The notes beneath the pieces are model-generated. The model did no database searches and was not told where the DNA came from. It saw nothing but the letters and a program-made list of their open reading frames with translations. Of a DNA stretch of 64,000 nt, positions 33,368-42,900 are shown in pieces. This DNA is from Pyrinomonadaceae bacterium. Lineage in GTDB: Bacteria > Acidobacteriota > Blastocatellia > Pyrinomonadales > Pyrinomonadaceae. A program made the translations under genes and the position numbers. Each line of letters opens with the position of its first letter. Position 1 is the first letter of the stretch. Location: contig JACMJZ010000009.1 in NCBI GenBank assembly GCA_014380365.1, forward strand, positions 1 to 64,000. Direction: 5' to 3'.

Positions 33368-33829
33368 TTATTTCATAAACTTTGCCAGCTTCTCCCGCGC
33401 CTGCTTCTGCACTTTATTCCGCAGCAAGGGCGTCCAGCCGAGCACCGTCCCTGCCGGCCCCAGCGCCTGCCGGCTCCACTTCCAAAAATCAAACGTGTCC
33501 GTGTGCTTGATAATCTTTCCATCCTGAAACTCAAACGCCGCGGCGATCTTGTTGTGCACGCGCCGGCTGGTGGCGGAAAAATCATACTGCGCTTCCCAAT
33601 GCGCTTTCCCAGTCCGCTCGTCCGCCTCGACTCCGCTAAACGAGAGCTCGAAATTCTTCGCCGTCGCGCACAGCATCCTCCACATCGCGCCCGCTTCCGC
33701 TGCATTCAGTTTGCCAAACGCCGGATCGGAAAACTCAACGTCGGCGTGGTAACAATCAACCATCCCCTGCGGATCGAGTTTTTGAAACGACAGGTAGAAG
33801 ATTTCGATTAACTGTTCATTCGGATTCAT
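33368..33829 (-). CDS. NTF2/SnoaL-like small protein
   Basis: The 153-residue protein has the cone-shaped NTF2-like fold pattern. MNPNEQLIEIFYLSFQKLD and GMVDCYHADVEFSDPAFG form the N-terminal helices. AHWEAQYDF and VHNKIAAAFEFQDGKIIKH are the strand pair, and DTFDFWKWSRQALGP is a typical SnoaL-like late motif. Such proteins include polyketide cyclases, isomerases and non-enzymatic binders, so no reaction is assigned. It lies upstream of the DAC-fold gene on the same strand, separated by a palindrome. Confidence 0.88.
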   Translation of the reverse strand: MNPNEQLIEIFYLSFQKLDPQGMVDCYHADVEFSDPAFGKLNAAEAGAMWRMLCATAKNFELSFSGVEADERTGKAHWEAQYDFSATSRRVHNKIAAAFEFQDGKIIKHTDTFDFWKWSRQALGPAGTVLGWTPLLRNKVQKQAREKLAKFMK

Positions 33830-34231
33830 GTCGGCAGTCTCCGTTGATTCTAGACTCTGCGCAGTATAGCGCGTCTAGCAACAGTGGACAGTGGACAGTG
33901 GGCAGTGCAGGAGCCCACGCGTCAGCAAGGGCTCTTCACCGCGTAGCGGTGGCGACAGTGGCCGGGGGTAAGCAAGCGCCACCCCCGGTTCGCCAACATT
34001 CATATCTTTCTTCACGCCGTAGGTGGGACAGATTCATGCGCCATGCGCTCTGTCAGACCGCCTGCGTTAGCGGCGGCCATCACAGCTGTTTCTTCACACT
34101 GGGACCGAGGGCGTGCCGCTGGCTACCTTATAGCGCGCCTGCGGCTCTGTGACTCGACGCGCTAACCGCGAGAGGGAGGGCCCACCCGCTAACGCAGGGG
34201 GGTTCTGACAAGAACGCAATGCGCGCGTGCG
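33830..34231. repeat. 402-base gene-free stretch rich in palindromes
   Basis: No credible gene was seen. It holds ACAGTGGACAGTGG-type short repeats (33886-33906), a CACCGCGTAGCGGTG hairpin near 33941, a CCGGGGGT...ACCCCCGG hairpin (33962-33987), and a long inverted repeat with arms 34052-34073 and 34187-34209 (GTCAGACCGCCTGCGTTAGC against GCTAACGCAGG...TTCTGAC). It looks like several decayed palindromic elements nested together. Confidence 0.7.
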
Positions 34232-36082
34232 TCACGGGATTGGTTGGAGTTTTAGAGAGTAATCAGCCAGGCGTTGACAGGGTTTTAGTTCGACTACTGT
34301 ATTCGCGGCCTCTGCTCCGGTTCTCAGTCTGGCGCGGGCGGCGGCGTCCCATGCGACGTCGCGCTGGCGCACTGTGGCGGCGGTTTCGGGCTTGACTCGC
34401 GTGACGATCAAATATCGTCCGGGCTCGATGTTGTTGAACGCAAAGGTCGCGTCGCTGTTCACGATGGACTCGCTATAGCGCAGCACGTTGTTAGCTTGCT
34501 CGCGTTCCGCGGGCACGAGATGCACGCGCAGCCCGCCGGGAACTGGGCCGGCAGTCTCGACTTTGCCGGCGAGGCCGGCGGCATCCTGCCCGATGCTTAC
34601 CGTCATACCACCAACTCGTTCATTCGCCTTGATCGTTACGAGGCCTTGCGACAATTCACTTTGCGAAACGCCGGGCGGGGGAGTCTGGGCTGATGGCGAT
34701 GTTGGTGGGGATGCCGGCGTTGGCGATGCGGCAGAAGTTCGCGCGGAAGCGGGCGCAGAGCTGGGCAAGACGGGCGACGCTACCGAAGCTCCGGCCGGGG
34801 TGATCGCCCGCACGTACCAGGCCTCACTTGGTAGTTTGAGTGCAAATCGATATTTGCCTGGTTCGACGTTCCTTATGACAAACTCGCCTTTCGCATCCAG
34901 CATAGTGCCGATGTTTCCAAACAACGAAGGCATCAGTGAACGGTCCGTCTTCTTTGCATCGTCGCGCGGGGCGTTGACCAATATTTCGTTCACCTGAGAC
35001 CCGCGCTGGTCGCATTTGTTTTCGTCCTTGATCGGATCGAGCGTAAGGGTCCCCGCGATGGAGCCCAGCTGGGCAAGTTTTAGTTCAACTCCGGTCAGGT
35101 CACCGTTGCGGACCGTGACGCGCTTGGTGGCGACCAACGAATTATCCGTAGGCGCACCCTGGAAGCCGGCAAATAGATCGTATTCGCCGTCAGCTACGCC
35201 GCTAAAACTGAACACCCGCCGCTGTTCGAGGGCAGTGGCGAGGGCCATCGATAGAATTGAACTGCTACCAGCGTTTGAAAGAATGACGAATACAGCTCCG
35301 CCCGCAGCGCCGGTTTCCACGGTGCCAGTAACCACGCCGTTGATCGTGTGACCTTCAGTGCCGCGATACTTGATGTCGATGCCGGTGGCCTCGTCGCCGC
35401 TGCGCACGGCCACCGGAACGGCGGTGTCGCGCGTGGCCGACGGGTAGTAGGTGGGAACATCGAGTTCAAAACCAGTCGTGCTGAACTGTCCAAACGCTGA
35501 ACCGCCGCCGGCTGCAACCGTATACTGGCCGGGAGGCAAGCCAAATATTCGATAGACTCCGCGGTCATCAGTTTCCGAAGAAGTTCCCCCCATAAAACTC
35601 GATAGCGCCGCCGCGCCGCCGGGCGGTGAAGCCTGCACGGGCACGCCCACGACGGGCTGTCCTTTAGAATCCGTTACTGCCCCAGTTATGACGCCACCCT
35701 TGATCATCGTGATCTTCAACCTAGCTCCGATCAAATGGCGTGGCAGTTGGGCTGGGTCGCCCGTGGTCATTGTTTCGTCGATGTAACCGGGCACCGTGGC
35801 CATCACGATGTAGAGCCCGGCGGGCAGTTCTTCTAAAACGAACGCGCCCTCCGCGTCCACCGGTTTGATTTTTATTGAGGGCGTGGCGGAGACGCCCTGA
35901 GCCATCACGCTCGCGTTGGTGAGCGGCCGGCCATCACTGGAAACCACGCGACCGCGGATCGTGCCCAGGGTGATTGGTTCAGGAGCGGGTTTTGGAGAAG
36001 ATACGGCGGTCGGGGTTGGGGACGGAGTTTGTGCGTTGACTTGTGCGACGCCGATGAGCGCCGGCAGGAGCAGTGCAAACAA
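34232..36082 (-). CDS. Exported protein with CarboxypepD_reg-like domains (A)
   Basis: A secretion signal (FALLLPALIGVAQVNAQ) precedes a Pro/Ser-rich linker and a series of carboxypeptidase-regulatory-like beta-sandwiches. Hallmarks are GTIRGRVVSSDGRPLTNASV, GVITGAVTDSKGQPVVGVPV and repeated PAGLYIV/PPGQYTV/EPGKYRF turns. A low-complexity SAPASARTSAASPTPA segment lies near the C-terminus. Such proteins are surface or periplasmic structural or binding proteins. The frame opens at TTG 36286, overlapping the upstream stop (TTGA). About 30 codons of that extension are palindrome DNA (36136-36230), so a start near the signal peptide (TTG 36082) is preferred, with modest certainty. It is probably an operon with the similar gene at 36283-37965. 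Confidence 0.72.
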   Translation of the reverse strand: MFALLLPALIGVAQVNAQTPSPTPTAVSSPKPAPEPITLGTIRGRVVSSDGRPLTNASVMAQGVSATPSIKIKPVDAEGAFVLEELPAGLYIVMATVPGYIDETMTTGDPAQLPRHLIGARLKITMIKGGVITGAVTDSKGQPVVGVPVQASPPGGAAALSSFMGGTSSETDDRGVYRIFGLPPGQYTVAAGGGSAFGQFSTTGFELDVPTYYPSATRDTAVPVAVRSGDEATGIDIKYRGTEGHTINGVVTGTVETGAAGGAVFVILSNAGSSSILSMALATALEQRRVFSFSGVADGEYDLFAGFQGAPTDNSLVATKRVTVRNGDLTGVELKLAQLGSIAGTLTLDPIKDENKCDQRGSQVNEILVNAPRDDAKKTDRSLMPSLFGNIGTMLDAKGEFVIRNVEPGKYRFALKLPSEAWYVRAITPAGASVASPVLPSSAPASARTSAASPTPASPPTSPSAQTPPPGVSQSELSQGLVTIKANERVGGMTVSIGQDAAGLAGKVETAGPVPGGLRVHLVPAEREQANNVLRYSESIVNSDATFAFNNIEPGRYLIVTRVKPETAATVRQRDVAWDAAARARLRTGAEAANTVVELKPCQRLADYSLKLQPIP

Positions 36083-36135
36083 AGTGAATGCAGAAGGATG
36101 AAAAGTAAGGTGCCTGGTTAGGTATGTTATTCCAT

Positions 36136-36230
36136 TGCGTTCCTTTGCGCGTCCTTTGCGTGCCTTGCGGTAGAACAAACTCCGGTAACCGCGAAGAGCG
36201 CAAAGTAAACGCAAAGCGCCGCTAAGCAAA
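36136..36230. repeat. Palindromic repeat, CGCAAAG family, copy 3
   Basis: The left arm GCGTTCCTTTGCGCGTCC continues to TTGCGGT at 36171; the right arm starts AACCGCGAAGAGCGCAAAG at 36187. It lies between two CarboxypepD_reg genes, inside a frame that could be misread as a 68-codon N-terminal extension of the second. Confidence 0.85.
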
Positions 36231-36282
36231 ACTGGATCAGCGTTCTCAGTTGTTGCAATGGGGATTGGCCGGAACTGGGTGA

Positions 36283-37965
36283 TCAATTGTCACCTGCTTT
36301 CTTAGTGAGGTTAAGCACCAGAGTCGCCTGCACTTCCGAGCCGTTTGCGACCGTGACGGGTCGTATTACCGGTTCGAACAGTGGCACCGCCTTTTGGTCT
36401 TTCCCGACGGCCTGCAGAAACAACTCATAACTGCCTGCCGGAATGCTGTCGACGATGAAGCGGCTGCGGGAATCAATCTCCACGTATCGAGTAAACCGGC
36501 GGTTGTCGCCCGCGGGCGAGCGCAGTATCAAACTGAGGTTAGTACCTGCCGGAAGTGTGCCGCCTTCAATTTTTACCTCGCCGCGGACGATACCCGTGCC
36601 GTAAGCGAAGACGAGTCGGACACCCTTAATCTGCGCTCCACTCGTTACTTCTATTCCCTCAGGCTGGTCCAGGCCATCCACCTCGGTGCGCACGAGAGTC
36701 AGGCCCTTCGGCGGCGTGGGAAATCCCTGCACGTTGATTTTTGCTTTTCCGGGGGCCAGCCCCGAGAACTGAAAGGTCCCATCCGGGTTTATCTTCCCGC
36801 TGGCAAACGACGGCGCGGTGACTCCCTTGGGCGCGACATACGCGAATAGGACGACCGACTTCAAAATCGCCGCAACGGCGGGATCGAAGTTGTTCTCAAT
36901 GACGGCGACGCCATTGATAGTAGCGCCGCGATGCACCTTGATTTCGAGTCCGGAAACATCGCTATCTGCCATCTCAAAGGCCACCGGATCGCTATACGTA
37001 GAACTCTCCGTTCCGGCAGCCATGGTGTAGGCGGCATAGCGGCCGGGCTTTACGCCATCCAGGCGAAACTTGCCGCTTGCATCTGTCTGGCTGCCGGTGA
37101 AATTCATGCCCGCCATTTGCAAATCGCCGTCCTTCACCGGTGAATATGCGATGTAGACGCTGGGCACAGGTTGGCCCGACTCCGCATCAACCACGCGACC
37201 TGATACAGCAAAGCCGCTGGCCGGTTTGCCGGGTGTGATATCGATGTTGGCAATCTCTTCGCTTTCCTCCAGTTCGAGGAGGGTGGCTTTCGCCTCGTCC
37301 TGCACATTGGGATAGAAGGTGCGTGCATACTGGCTCGTTCCTCTTCCCATTATCGACATGCTGGGACCGCCGGGCGGCATACCCACGCTGACTTTGTATT
37401 TTCCTGGGCTGAGACCGTAGACGCGATAGATACCTCGGTCGTCGGTGCGGTTCCTGGTCCCACTCATAAAACCCATCTGAGGGCTTTCATCCGCGTCGCC
37501 CGTCCGCGCCACATTTACGCGCTCGCCGATGATCGGGTTGCCCTCCGCGTCGGTAATCCGGCCGGTAACCACCGCGCCGCGCACGAGCGCGAAGTCGACT
37601 TTTGTGATCGACTCGCCTGCGGCGACATTTACCGATTGTCCGAGTTGTTTAGTCTTGGCATCAGGCCCGACAGCCAGTGACTTGGCGACGGGAACGATCC
37701 TTACAGTTCCGGCAGGGAGCCCGGTGAGTCGATAGTTGCCTTCTTCGTCGGTAGTCGTTCTTGCCAAAGTGCGCGTGTCCAAAAACGAAGCGGCTGTCGA
37801 AGCTGTGATGGTTATTCCGGCAGCGGCTTTCCCGCCGATCGTGACTCGGCCGGACACGGATGCGTCCTTGGGCGTCGGTTGGGCCTGGGGTGCCTGGGCC
37901 AAACAAACGGCAGAGACTGTGAAGGCAAGACTTAGAATAGCGAGGCAGCGAGGGGTATTTCTCAT
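36283..37965 (-). CDS. Exported protein with CarboxypepD_reg-like domains (B)
   Basis: This 560-residue protein has a signal peptide (LAILSLAFTVSAVCLAQ) and about four to five CarboxypepD_reg-like beta-sandwiches: SVSGRVTIGGKAAAGITITA, VVTGRITDAEGNPIIGERV, AVSGRVVDAESGQPVPSVYI and INGVAVIENNF. Each ends in a GLPAGTV/GLSPGKYKV/SIPAGSYEL turn. It is related to the downstream gene. ATG 37965 with AAGGAG upstream is well supported; the frame's earlier start at 38004 adds 13 residues and has no ribosome site. The product is probably surface-exposed; its ligand is unknown. Confidence 0.85.
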   Translation of the reverse strand: MRNTPRCLAILSLAFTVSAVCLAQAPQAQPTPKDASVSGRVTIGGKAAAGITITASTAASFLDTRTLARTTTDEEGNYRLTGLPAGTVRIVPVAKSLAVGPDAKTKQLGQSVNVAAGESITKVDFALVRGAVVTGRITDAEGNPIIGERVNVARTGDADESPQMGFMSGTRNRTDDRGIYRVYGLSPGKYKVSVGMPPGGPSMSIMGRGTSQYARTFYPNVQDEAKATLLELEESEEIANIDITPGKPASGFAVSGRVVDAESGQPVPSVYIAYSPVKDGDLQMAGMNFTGSQTDASGKFRLDGVKPGRYAAYTMAAGTESSTYSDPVAFEMADSDVSGLEIKVHRGATINGVAVIENNFDPAVAAILKSVVLFAYVAPKGVTAPSFASGKINPDGTFQFSGLAPGKAKINVQGFPTPPKGLTLVRTEVDGLDQPEGIEVTSGAQIKGVRLVFAYGTGIVRGEVKIEGGTLPAGTNLSLILRSPAGDNRRFTRYVEIDSRSRFIVDSIPAGSYELFLQAVGKDQKAVPLFEPVIRPVTVANGSEVQATLVLNLTKKAGDN

Positions 37966-37997
37966 TTCGTTACTCCTTCGAACACGTGTGGGAGGTC

Positions 37998-38134
37998 GAT
38001 CCACAGATCACGCAGATTACACAGATTCCAGGACCACTTAAGGAAAGCTGCGTTTGTCGAGACTCAAACATGTCGGACGGTTACTCCCTATACGTTTTTC
38101 TTGAATCTGCGAAATCGGCGTAATCTGCGGATTA
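37998..38134. repeat. Palindromic repeat, CAGATTACGCAGATTA family, copy 2
   Basis: The left arm holds CACAGATCACGCAGATTACA and the right arm (38103-38134) AATCTGCGAAATCGGCGTAA. It fills the gap between two minus-strand genes; the stop of the dehydrogenase gene (38132-38134) lies at its edge. It is related to 24073-24198. Confidence 0.85.
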
Positions 38135-39400
38135 ATTCCTGGAGACATAGTAAACAACGCCGGCGTAGTCATCCGTCAAGAGAAAAGCGTCTGGCTCGAC
38201 GCGGAGGATATCCACCGGACGCCCATGCACCTTCCCGGCCTCGAGGAAACCGTTGATGAAGTCTTCAGGCGCGGCGGAGCCGTCGCTTCCCGCGCTTCCC
38301 GGCAGTTGTACTACGCGGTAACCGCGCTTGAGGTTTTTCTTTGTCGATCCATGAAGCCCGACCAGAAAAGTATCGCGAAGTTTTTCGCCGTTGTCCCCAT
38401 CAAAATACTCCAAACCCAGCGGGGAACTGTGCGCGTCGAAAGCAGCGTACGCGGCGGGGCGATTGCGGCAATTCAACTTCTTTCCGCCGGGATTAAACTT
38501 TGGGTCGGAAAGGCGGGCTGCGCCTGACTGAAAGCAATAGGGCCAGCCGAAGTTGTCGCCCGCGTTGACTTTGTACATCGTGTCCGCCGGCTTGTGATCG
38601 CCCAGGTGGTCCGACCCCATGTTGGTCGCAAACAGATTGCCCCCTTGAAGATCGCTGCCGCGGTTCCCGATCCAACGCAGGCCGACGGCGTTACGCAGGC
38701 CATGCGCAAAACGCTTTTGGTTTTTGCCGTCTGCATCCATCTCCAGAATGCTGGCGCGCACCTCTTCCTTCTCTTCGCAGGCATTACAACTGCTGCCTAC
38801 GGAAACGTAAATCTTCCCATTACTCCCAATCGCCACCGTGCGGGTCAGGTGCCAGCCGCCATATTTGTAACTCAAGCCGTAATCAGGGAAGGTCGCGAGC
38901 GTCACGGGCGTCGCGGTGGGTGTGTTCTCGCCGGCGATGTACTTGTAGCGCACCAGCCGATCCGTGAGCGCGAGGTAAAACCAATCGACGCCTTGTTCGT
39001 CTTTGTAGAAAGCGATGCTGTTCGGGTTGCGTAGGCCCGTAAGGTAAGGAGTGACTTTCGCGAAACTTTTGGTTGCGAGATCGAATCCATCGAGAATGTA
39101 GACTGTCCCGCGCTTGTTGTCAGCGAGGTTATACATGTCAGTGAGGAAGATTCGTTGGTCCGGACTCTTTGCCATGAAGCGCACCCGCTTGAGCCCCTGC
39201 GCCGCGACCTTGATCGAGAAACCCTCGGCCACGTTTAAGTCAAACGACTTTCCATTAGCAAGCGAGATGCGGTGTGGAATAAGCTGGGGAGAAGAGGTTG
39301 GAGAACCTGAATGCGGCGTGCCGATCGCGCGAGACGATTCGAACCCCCAACACAGAGCGGAGACCGCCAACACCAAGGAAAATAGTCTGACTGGAAGCAT
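38132..39400 (-). CDS. PQQ-type (sorbosone/glucose dehydrogenase-like) propeller protein
   Basis: A signal peptide (LFSLVLAVSALCWGFESSRA) directs export. The mature protein is a beta-propeller with GFSIKVAAQGLKRVRFMAKS, GLRNPNSIAFY, GGWHLTRTVAIGSNGKIYVS, KNQKRFAHGLRNAVGLRW and GDNFGWPYCFQSG motifs, as in soluble glucose/sorbosone dehydrogenases that use PQQ. Paired cysteines (SCNACEE) are present. The real sugar or alcohol substrate is unknown. ATG 39400 is chosen; the upstream extension lies partly in the palindrome at 39421. Confidence 0.85.
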   Translation of the reverse strand: MLPVRLFSLVLAVSALCWGFESSRAIGTPHSGSPTSSPQLIPHRISLANGKSFDLNVAEGFSIKVAAQGLKRVRFMAKSPDQRIFLTDMYNLADNKRGTVYILDGFDLATKSFAKVTPYLTGLRNPNSIAFYKDEQGVDWFYLALTDRLVRYKYIAGENTPTATPVTLATFPDYGLSYKYGGWHLTRTVAIGSNGKIYVSVGSSCNACEEKEEVRASILEMDADGKNQKRFAHGLRNAVGLRWIGNRGSDLQGGNLFATNMGSDHLGDHKPADTMYKVNAGDNFGWPYCFQSGAARLSDPKFNPGGKKLNCRNRPAAYAAFDAHSSPLGLEYFDGDNGEKLRDTFLVGLHGSTKKNLKRGYRVVQLPGSAGSDGSAAPEDFINGFLEAGKVHGRPVDILRVEPDAFLLTDDYAGVVYYVSRN

Positions 39401-39420
39401 TCGTGTTTCTGAAGACCATT

Positions 39421-39496
39421 CAAGCAGTTCAGAGTTCAAACTTTAGTTTGCTCTTTGGAAACTTAGCAAGCTAAAGCTTGAACTCTGAACTGCTTG
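39421..39496. repeat. Palindromic repeat, CAAGCAGTTCAGAGTTCAA family, copy 1
   Basis: The two 30-base arms (39421-39450 and 39467-39496) match at 28 of 30 positions. The left arm carries AAACTTTAGTTTG and the right arm's complement carries AAGCTTTAGCTTG. A second copy at 56525-56601 has the same two arm versions in swapped positions. The loop is 16 bases. Confidence 0.92.
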
Positions 39497-39507
39497 AGCG
39501 AACATGC

Positions 39508-39555
39508 GACAGGCAGGAATGTCGGCCCCACTTCTGACTTTCATTCCTGCCTGTC
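39508..39555. repeat. Small palindrome GACAGGCAGGAATG
   Basis: GACAGGCAGGAATG (39508-39521) and its exact complement CATTCCTGCCTGTC (39542-39555) form a 14-bp stem. The same 14-mer occurs alone at 31428-31441. The element lies beside the 39421 palindrome, just past the M36 peptidase stop. Confidence 0.85.
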
Positions 39556-39562
39556 CTACGTT

Positions 39563-42298
39563 TTACTGCACTGACACATCATCCACGCGGAATGACGTTG
39601 GCAGCGTAATGTCGTTGGTGGCACGGAACTGAACTCGTACCGTCTGCCCAGCGAAAGAGGCTAAGTTGTATGGCCCTCTCAGCACGTAGACTCCGGCGGT
39701 GCCGCTGTTGGTGTTGCTGAAGGTCGTCAACGTTGCCAGCAGCGTTCCCGACGTGCTCCTTATCTCGATGAAGAGCCGGTCATAGATTGTGCCCGGCGCT
39801 TCACTAGTGGTGATATTCAACCAGAAGTTGAGATTGCCGCCGCCACTCGGAACCGTGACGGTCTGGTAAAGCGTGCTCGTGCTGCTGTTGTTTACACCGA
39901 GAATCATGTAGGCCACGCCGCCGTGCGGGTAGGCCCCAGTGCTGCGAACGGTTGACCCGCTAATTACCCACGGAGTCGTGCCGCTCTCAAATCCCGGGTT
40001 AACAATCAGCTCGGTGCCGCCTCCTCCGGTGCCCGCCTGGGTCACCGTGAAGGTTAGCCCCGCGATGGTCATTGTACCGGTGCGCGAAGTGGAACCAGCG
40101 TTAGCGGCGACGGAATAACCAACTGCTCCGTTGCCAGAGCCACTGGAGCCCGAGGTGATGGTGATGAACGTGGCGTTGCTGACCGCGGTCCAATTACAAC
40201 CGGCGCCGGCGGTAACGCTGACGCTACCCGTTCCCGCACCGGCAGCAAAGCTGGCGCTGGTCGGACTGATCGAATAGGTGCAAGTGCCACCGCAATCCGA
40301 GGGAAGATCTGACGCCGCGGTGTGCGTTGTGCCGTCGTTGCCAACAGCCGAAACGCCCATCCCGTGACGCGCAAAGACGGTCCAGATGGCGCAACGGTTA
40401 GCTCCGGCATACAGGTTTTGATCGGCCTGCAGGATGCCGTCACGCGCGTTGAGAAACGACGGACGATTAGGCGTGAACTTCATTCCGTTGAGCACGATGT
40501 TGTTTGTTGTTGCCGCGCCAAGTTGCGTGCGCAGGTCCCAGAGAGTCGCGGCCCACACTTCGCCATCACGGTGAACCTGAAACCCGCCCGCGCCAATGTC
40601 CGCATAAGAATCGTGGACCGTGTTGGCCGGGACGGCATAGGCTGCGCGCCGAATGCCGATCGTGTTGTTCATTACATACTCGCCGACCGCACCGTCGCCG
40701 TTGATGGTGATCGCCCAGTAGTCTGACCAGCCTTCGCCCATCGCGCCTGACTGCGTACCGCTCAGAGCCGTGCTGCCATTGCCGATCAGGCGATTGGAGA
40801 TGCCGTGGCCGTATTCATGAAACACCACGTCGCCGTCCAAAGAGCTATCGCGATCCGGCGTAGGCGCGGTGAAAAGATACTGCTGCATGCGGGGACGCGA
40901 GCCATCCGGCGGCGTCGCAAAGTTCGCGTTGTTGGTGCCGGAGCCGTCCTGGGCTTCGGCGCGGACCGAGTCGTTGCCGGTGCCGCCGCGTCCGTAGTTG
41001 TTGGTTTGGAAGTTTCGAGCGGTTTCGGTGAAACCGAGCCCGTACGAGAAGTCGTGCATGATGTTGTTGAAGTAGAAAAGGTTCGTCACCACGGCCGCCT
41101 GCTGAGTACGCGGGTCAACTGTGGTCGAGAACGGGAAAGTGAAGTCCTGATTGGCCGCCGACGCGTGGCCGACGGATAGGCCCGCGCCATTGTTGTTGTC
41201 GGGAGCATTGTTGGCATCCGTATCGAGATACGCTTCGACGTTGTTACCGGTGGTGACTGTCGAAGTGCCCATCCAGCCGGCAGAGGTGTTTATTACCGTG
41301 TCGCCAACAAAAGAGACGAGCTGGCGCGAACCGTGGGTGGGGCTCTCGATGTAAACAGTGCCCTGAGCTGCGGTAATGTAAAGATTTCGGCGGAAGAGCA
41401 ATTCGCCGCTGTGCGCGTCGACGAGCATTTCGTACCACGCATTCGGGCCGGCGTCTGCATAGACGTGCCAGGCCAGCCGTGCCGCTTCGCCCACCCGCAT
41501 GACAGTCAATTCAGACGTCACTTCCTCCAGATCCTGACTTATAGGATTCGCGAAGCGGGACTTTTCGCTATTGGAGGCGCGACTGTACGTTTCGGCAAAG
41601 GATGGAAACACATCTCGCCCGGCATAGCGGAAGGCGCGGGCGATGCCCTGCGCTTCGGTCAGTTTGGGTTTTAGTCCAACCTGTTGTCCGGTGACGAGAA
41701 AGCCTTCGCGGACCGAAAGCACTTCACCATTCTTGTTTACGGCAACCAGGACTTCTCCCTCGAACACTTTGAACCCGCCGACGGTCTGAAAGTACTCGAG
41801 AAAAGCAGTGCCGCGATCATTGTCTTCATTCGACAGCTCCAGCGTGGAGACATCGGAGACCGCAAACACGGATGCGTGCTGCTCCAGGAAGTCGCGTGCG
41901 ATATTGTTGGCGGTATCCGACCGCGGGTCGGAAAGCGTGGCGCCGTCGATGAAGAAGTTCTTCATTGCGCCGGCTTCGTTAACTGTAGCGCGAAGGTTGC
42001 CGGCCTTTTCCTGGCTGAGCCTCGATCGAAACGACTCGACGGCCGAAGCGCGCGACTGCACGGCCATGCTGCGTTGGGCGCCGTGCTTGGCCGAAGCTGA
42101 AGTGACATCCTCGTCAGTGAACTCGCCTTTGCCCACCAGGCGAATGTCATAGTCAGGGAATTTCGAGGAAGGAAGTTGGATTTTCTTGGAAATGTTGTTT
42201 TGCTGCGGCGCGACGGCCGCGTCTGACTTGAAGAAGGGAACTAGCGAACCGATCGCCAGGGCGAGCCCCAGCAATCCTACGAGCAATCGTTTACGCAT
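39563..42298 (-). CDS. Secreted M36 (fungalysin-like) metallopeptidase
   Basis: This 911-residue protein has a signal peptide ([19 protein letters not shown]). A propeptide with an FTP/PepSY-like region covers about residues 40-330. The catalytic domain has zinc-binding HEYGH at 494-498 and the third ligand in [15 protein letters not shown]-like domain ([19 protein letters not shown]) follows at about 690-780. A C-terminal jelly-roll domain ([18 protein letters not shown] to FRVDDVSVQ) probably binds carbohydrate or substrate. It should be an extracellular protease. ATG 42298 has GGAGG upstream. Confidence 0.93.
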   Translation of the reverse strand: MRKRLLVGLLGLALAIGSLVPFFKSDAAVAPQQNNISKKIQLPSSKFPDYDIRLVGKGEFTDEDVTSASAKHGAQRSMAVQSRASAVESFRSRLSQEKAGNLRATVNEAGAMKNFFIDGATLSDPRSDTANNIARDFLEQHASVFAVSDVSTLELSNEDNDRGTAFLEYFQTVGGFKVFEGEVLVAVNKNGEVLSVREGFLVTGQQVGLKPKLTEAQGIARAFRYAGRDVFPSFAETYSRASNSEKSRFANPISQDLEEVTSELTVMRVGEAARLAWHVYADAGPNAWYEMLVDAHSGELLFRRNLYITAAQGTVYIESPTHGSRQLVSFVGDTVINTSAGWMGTSTVTTGNNVEAYLDTDANNAPDNNNGAGLSVGHASAANQDFTFPFSTTVDPRTQQAAVVTNLFYFNNIMHDFSYGLGFTETARNFQTNNYGRGGTGNDSVRAEAQDGSGTNNANFATPPDGSRPRMQQYLFTAPTPDRDSSLDGDVVFHEYGHGISNRLIGNGSTALSGTQSGAMGEGWSDYWAITINGDGAVGEYVMNNTIGIRRAAYAVPANTVHDSYADIGAGGFQVHRDGEVWAATLWDLRTQLGAATTNNIVLNGMKFTPNRPSFLNARDGILQADQNLYAGANRCAIWTVFARHGMGVSAVGNDGTTHTAASDLPSDCGGTCTYSISPTSASFAAGAGTGSVSVTAGAGCNWTAVSNATFITITSGSSGSGNGAVGYSVAANAGSTSRTGTMTIAGLTFTVTQAGTGGGGTELIVNPGFESGTTPWVISGSTVRSTGAYPHGGVAYMILGVNNSSTSTLYQTVTVPSGGGNLNFWLNITTSEAPGTIYDRLFIEIRSTSGTLLATLTTFSNTNSGTAGVYVLRGPYNLASFAGQTVRVQFRATNDITLPTSFRVDDVSVQ

Positions 42299-42300
42299 TT

Positions 42301-42705
42301 GTATCTGCCTCCATTAGTCTCGGTTGAGGTAAGGCAACTGATCTACCAGATCGGGATGTACATCCGCAGGTGCGGGGCGCTTTAAATAGCTCCTGACAAT
42401 TGTGAGACACGTTGCGGCTTGGCCCAGTTGAGAAACTGCCTTAGCGTTAATTGGGTGGCGAGAACTTGCAAACCTTCAACTAGCGCGGTCAAAGAACCCG
42501 GGTTAATCGACGGTCGGCGAGAAGCTCACGTTGCATAGTAAGGACTGACAAGAACGTCAGACCTATAGAGTTCATGGCTCCGAGTCGGGTCGGTTGTGTT
42601 CAAGTTGGCGGCAGGTCATGCCGCCGTTCTGCGAAGGGCGCGCACAGCTTACCAGAATTCGGATCGGAGTGTCACTGGTTTTGGAGAAGGGAGCAAGACG
42701 GCTTG
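42301..42705. other. 405-base stretch without recognisable features
   Basis: This is the 5' region of the M36 peptidase gene and the downstream side of the small RHS-linked genes. No gene, long palindrome or clear promoter was seen. Confidence 0.5.
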
Positions 42706-42900
42706 TTACGGCCCGAGCAAGTAAATGCTCAACCCCAATTCCGAGGCCATCTCACACATGCAAAGGAGTTTCTTCAAGCCCCGCAAGGCCAGAGGATTGG
42801 AAGTGTGAGCAGCGGCCCTGCGACACTCAGTTTCTAAAGCCGCTACTTCATGTTTCTCAAAGACTACATCGTCAAGGTCACTCTGGATTCTGGACAACAT
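42706..42900 (-). CDS. Small helical protein at the end of the RHS locus
   Basis: The 64-residue product (MLSRIQSDLDDVVFEKHEVA through CEMASELGLSIYLLGP) looks fully helical and has no signal. It overlaps the 3' end of the gene at 42864 by 37 bases in another frame. Its place at the end of a run of small genes behind an RHS protein would suit an immunity protein, but this is inference from position only. It may be a chance frame. Confidence 0.4.
   Translation of the reverse strand: MLSRIQSDLDDVVFEKHEVAALETECRRAAAHTSNPLALRGLKKLLCMCEMASELGLSIYLLGP

Noticed and set aside
42574-42837. 87-codon plus-strand frame next to the RHS locus
   Set aside because: No ribosome site and Arg/Ser/Gln-rich low-quality translation; the opposite strand gives a more plausible though still doubtful small gene.
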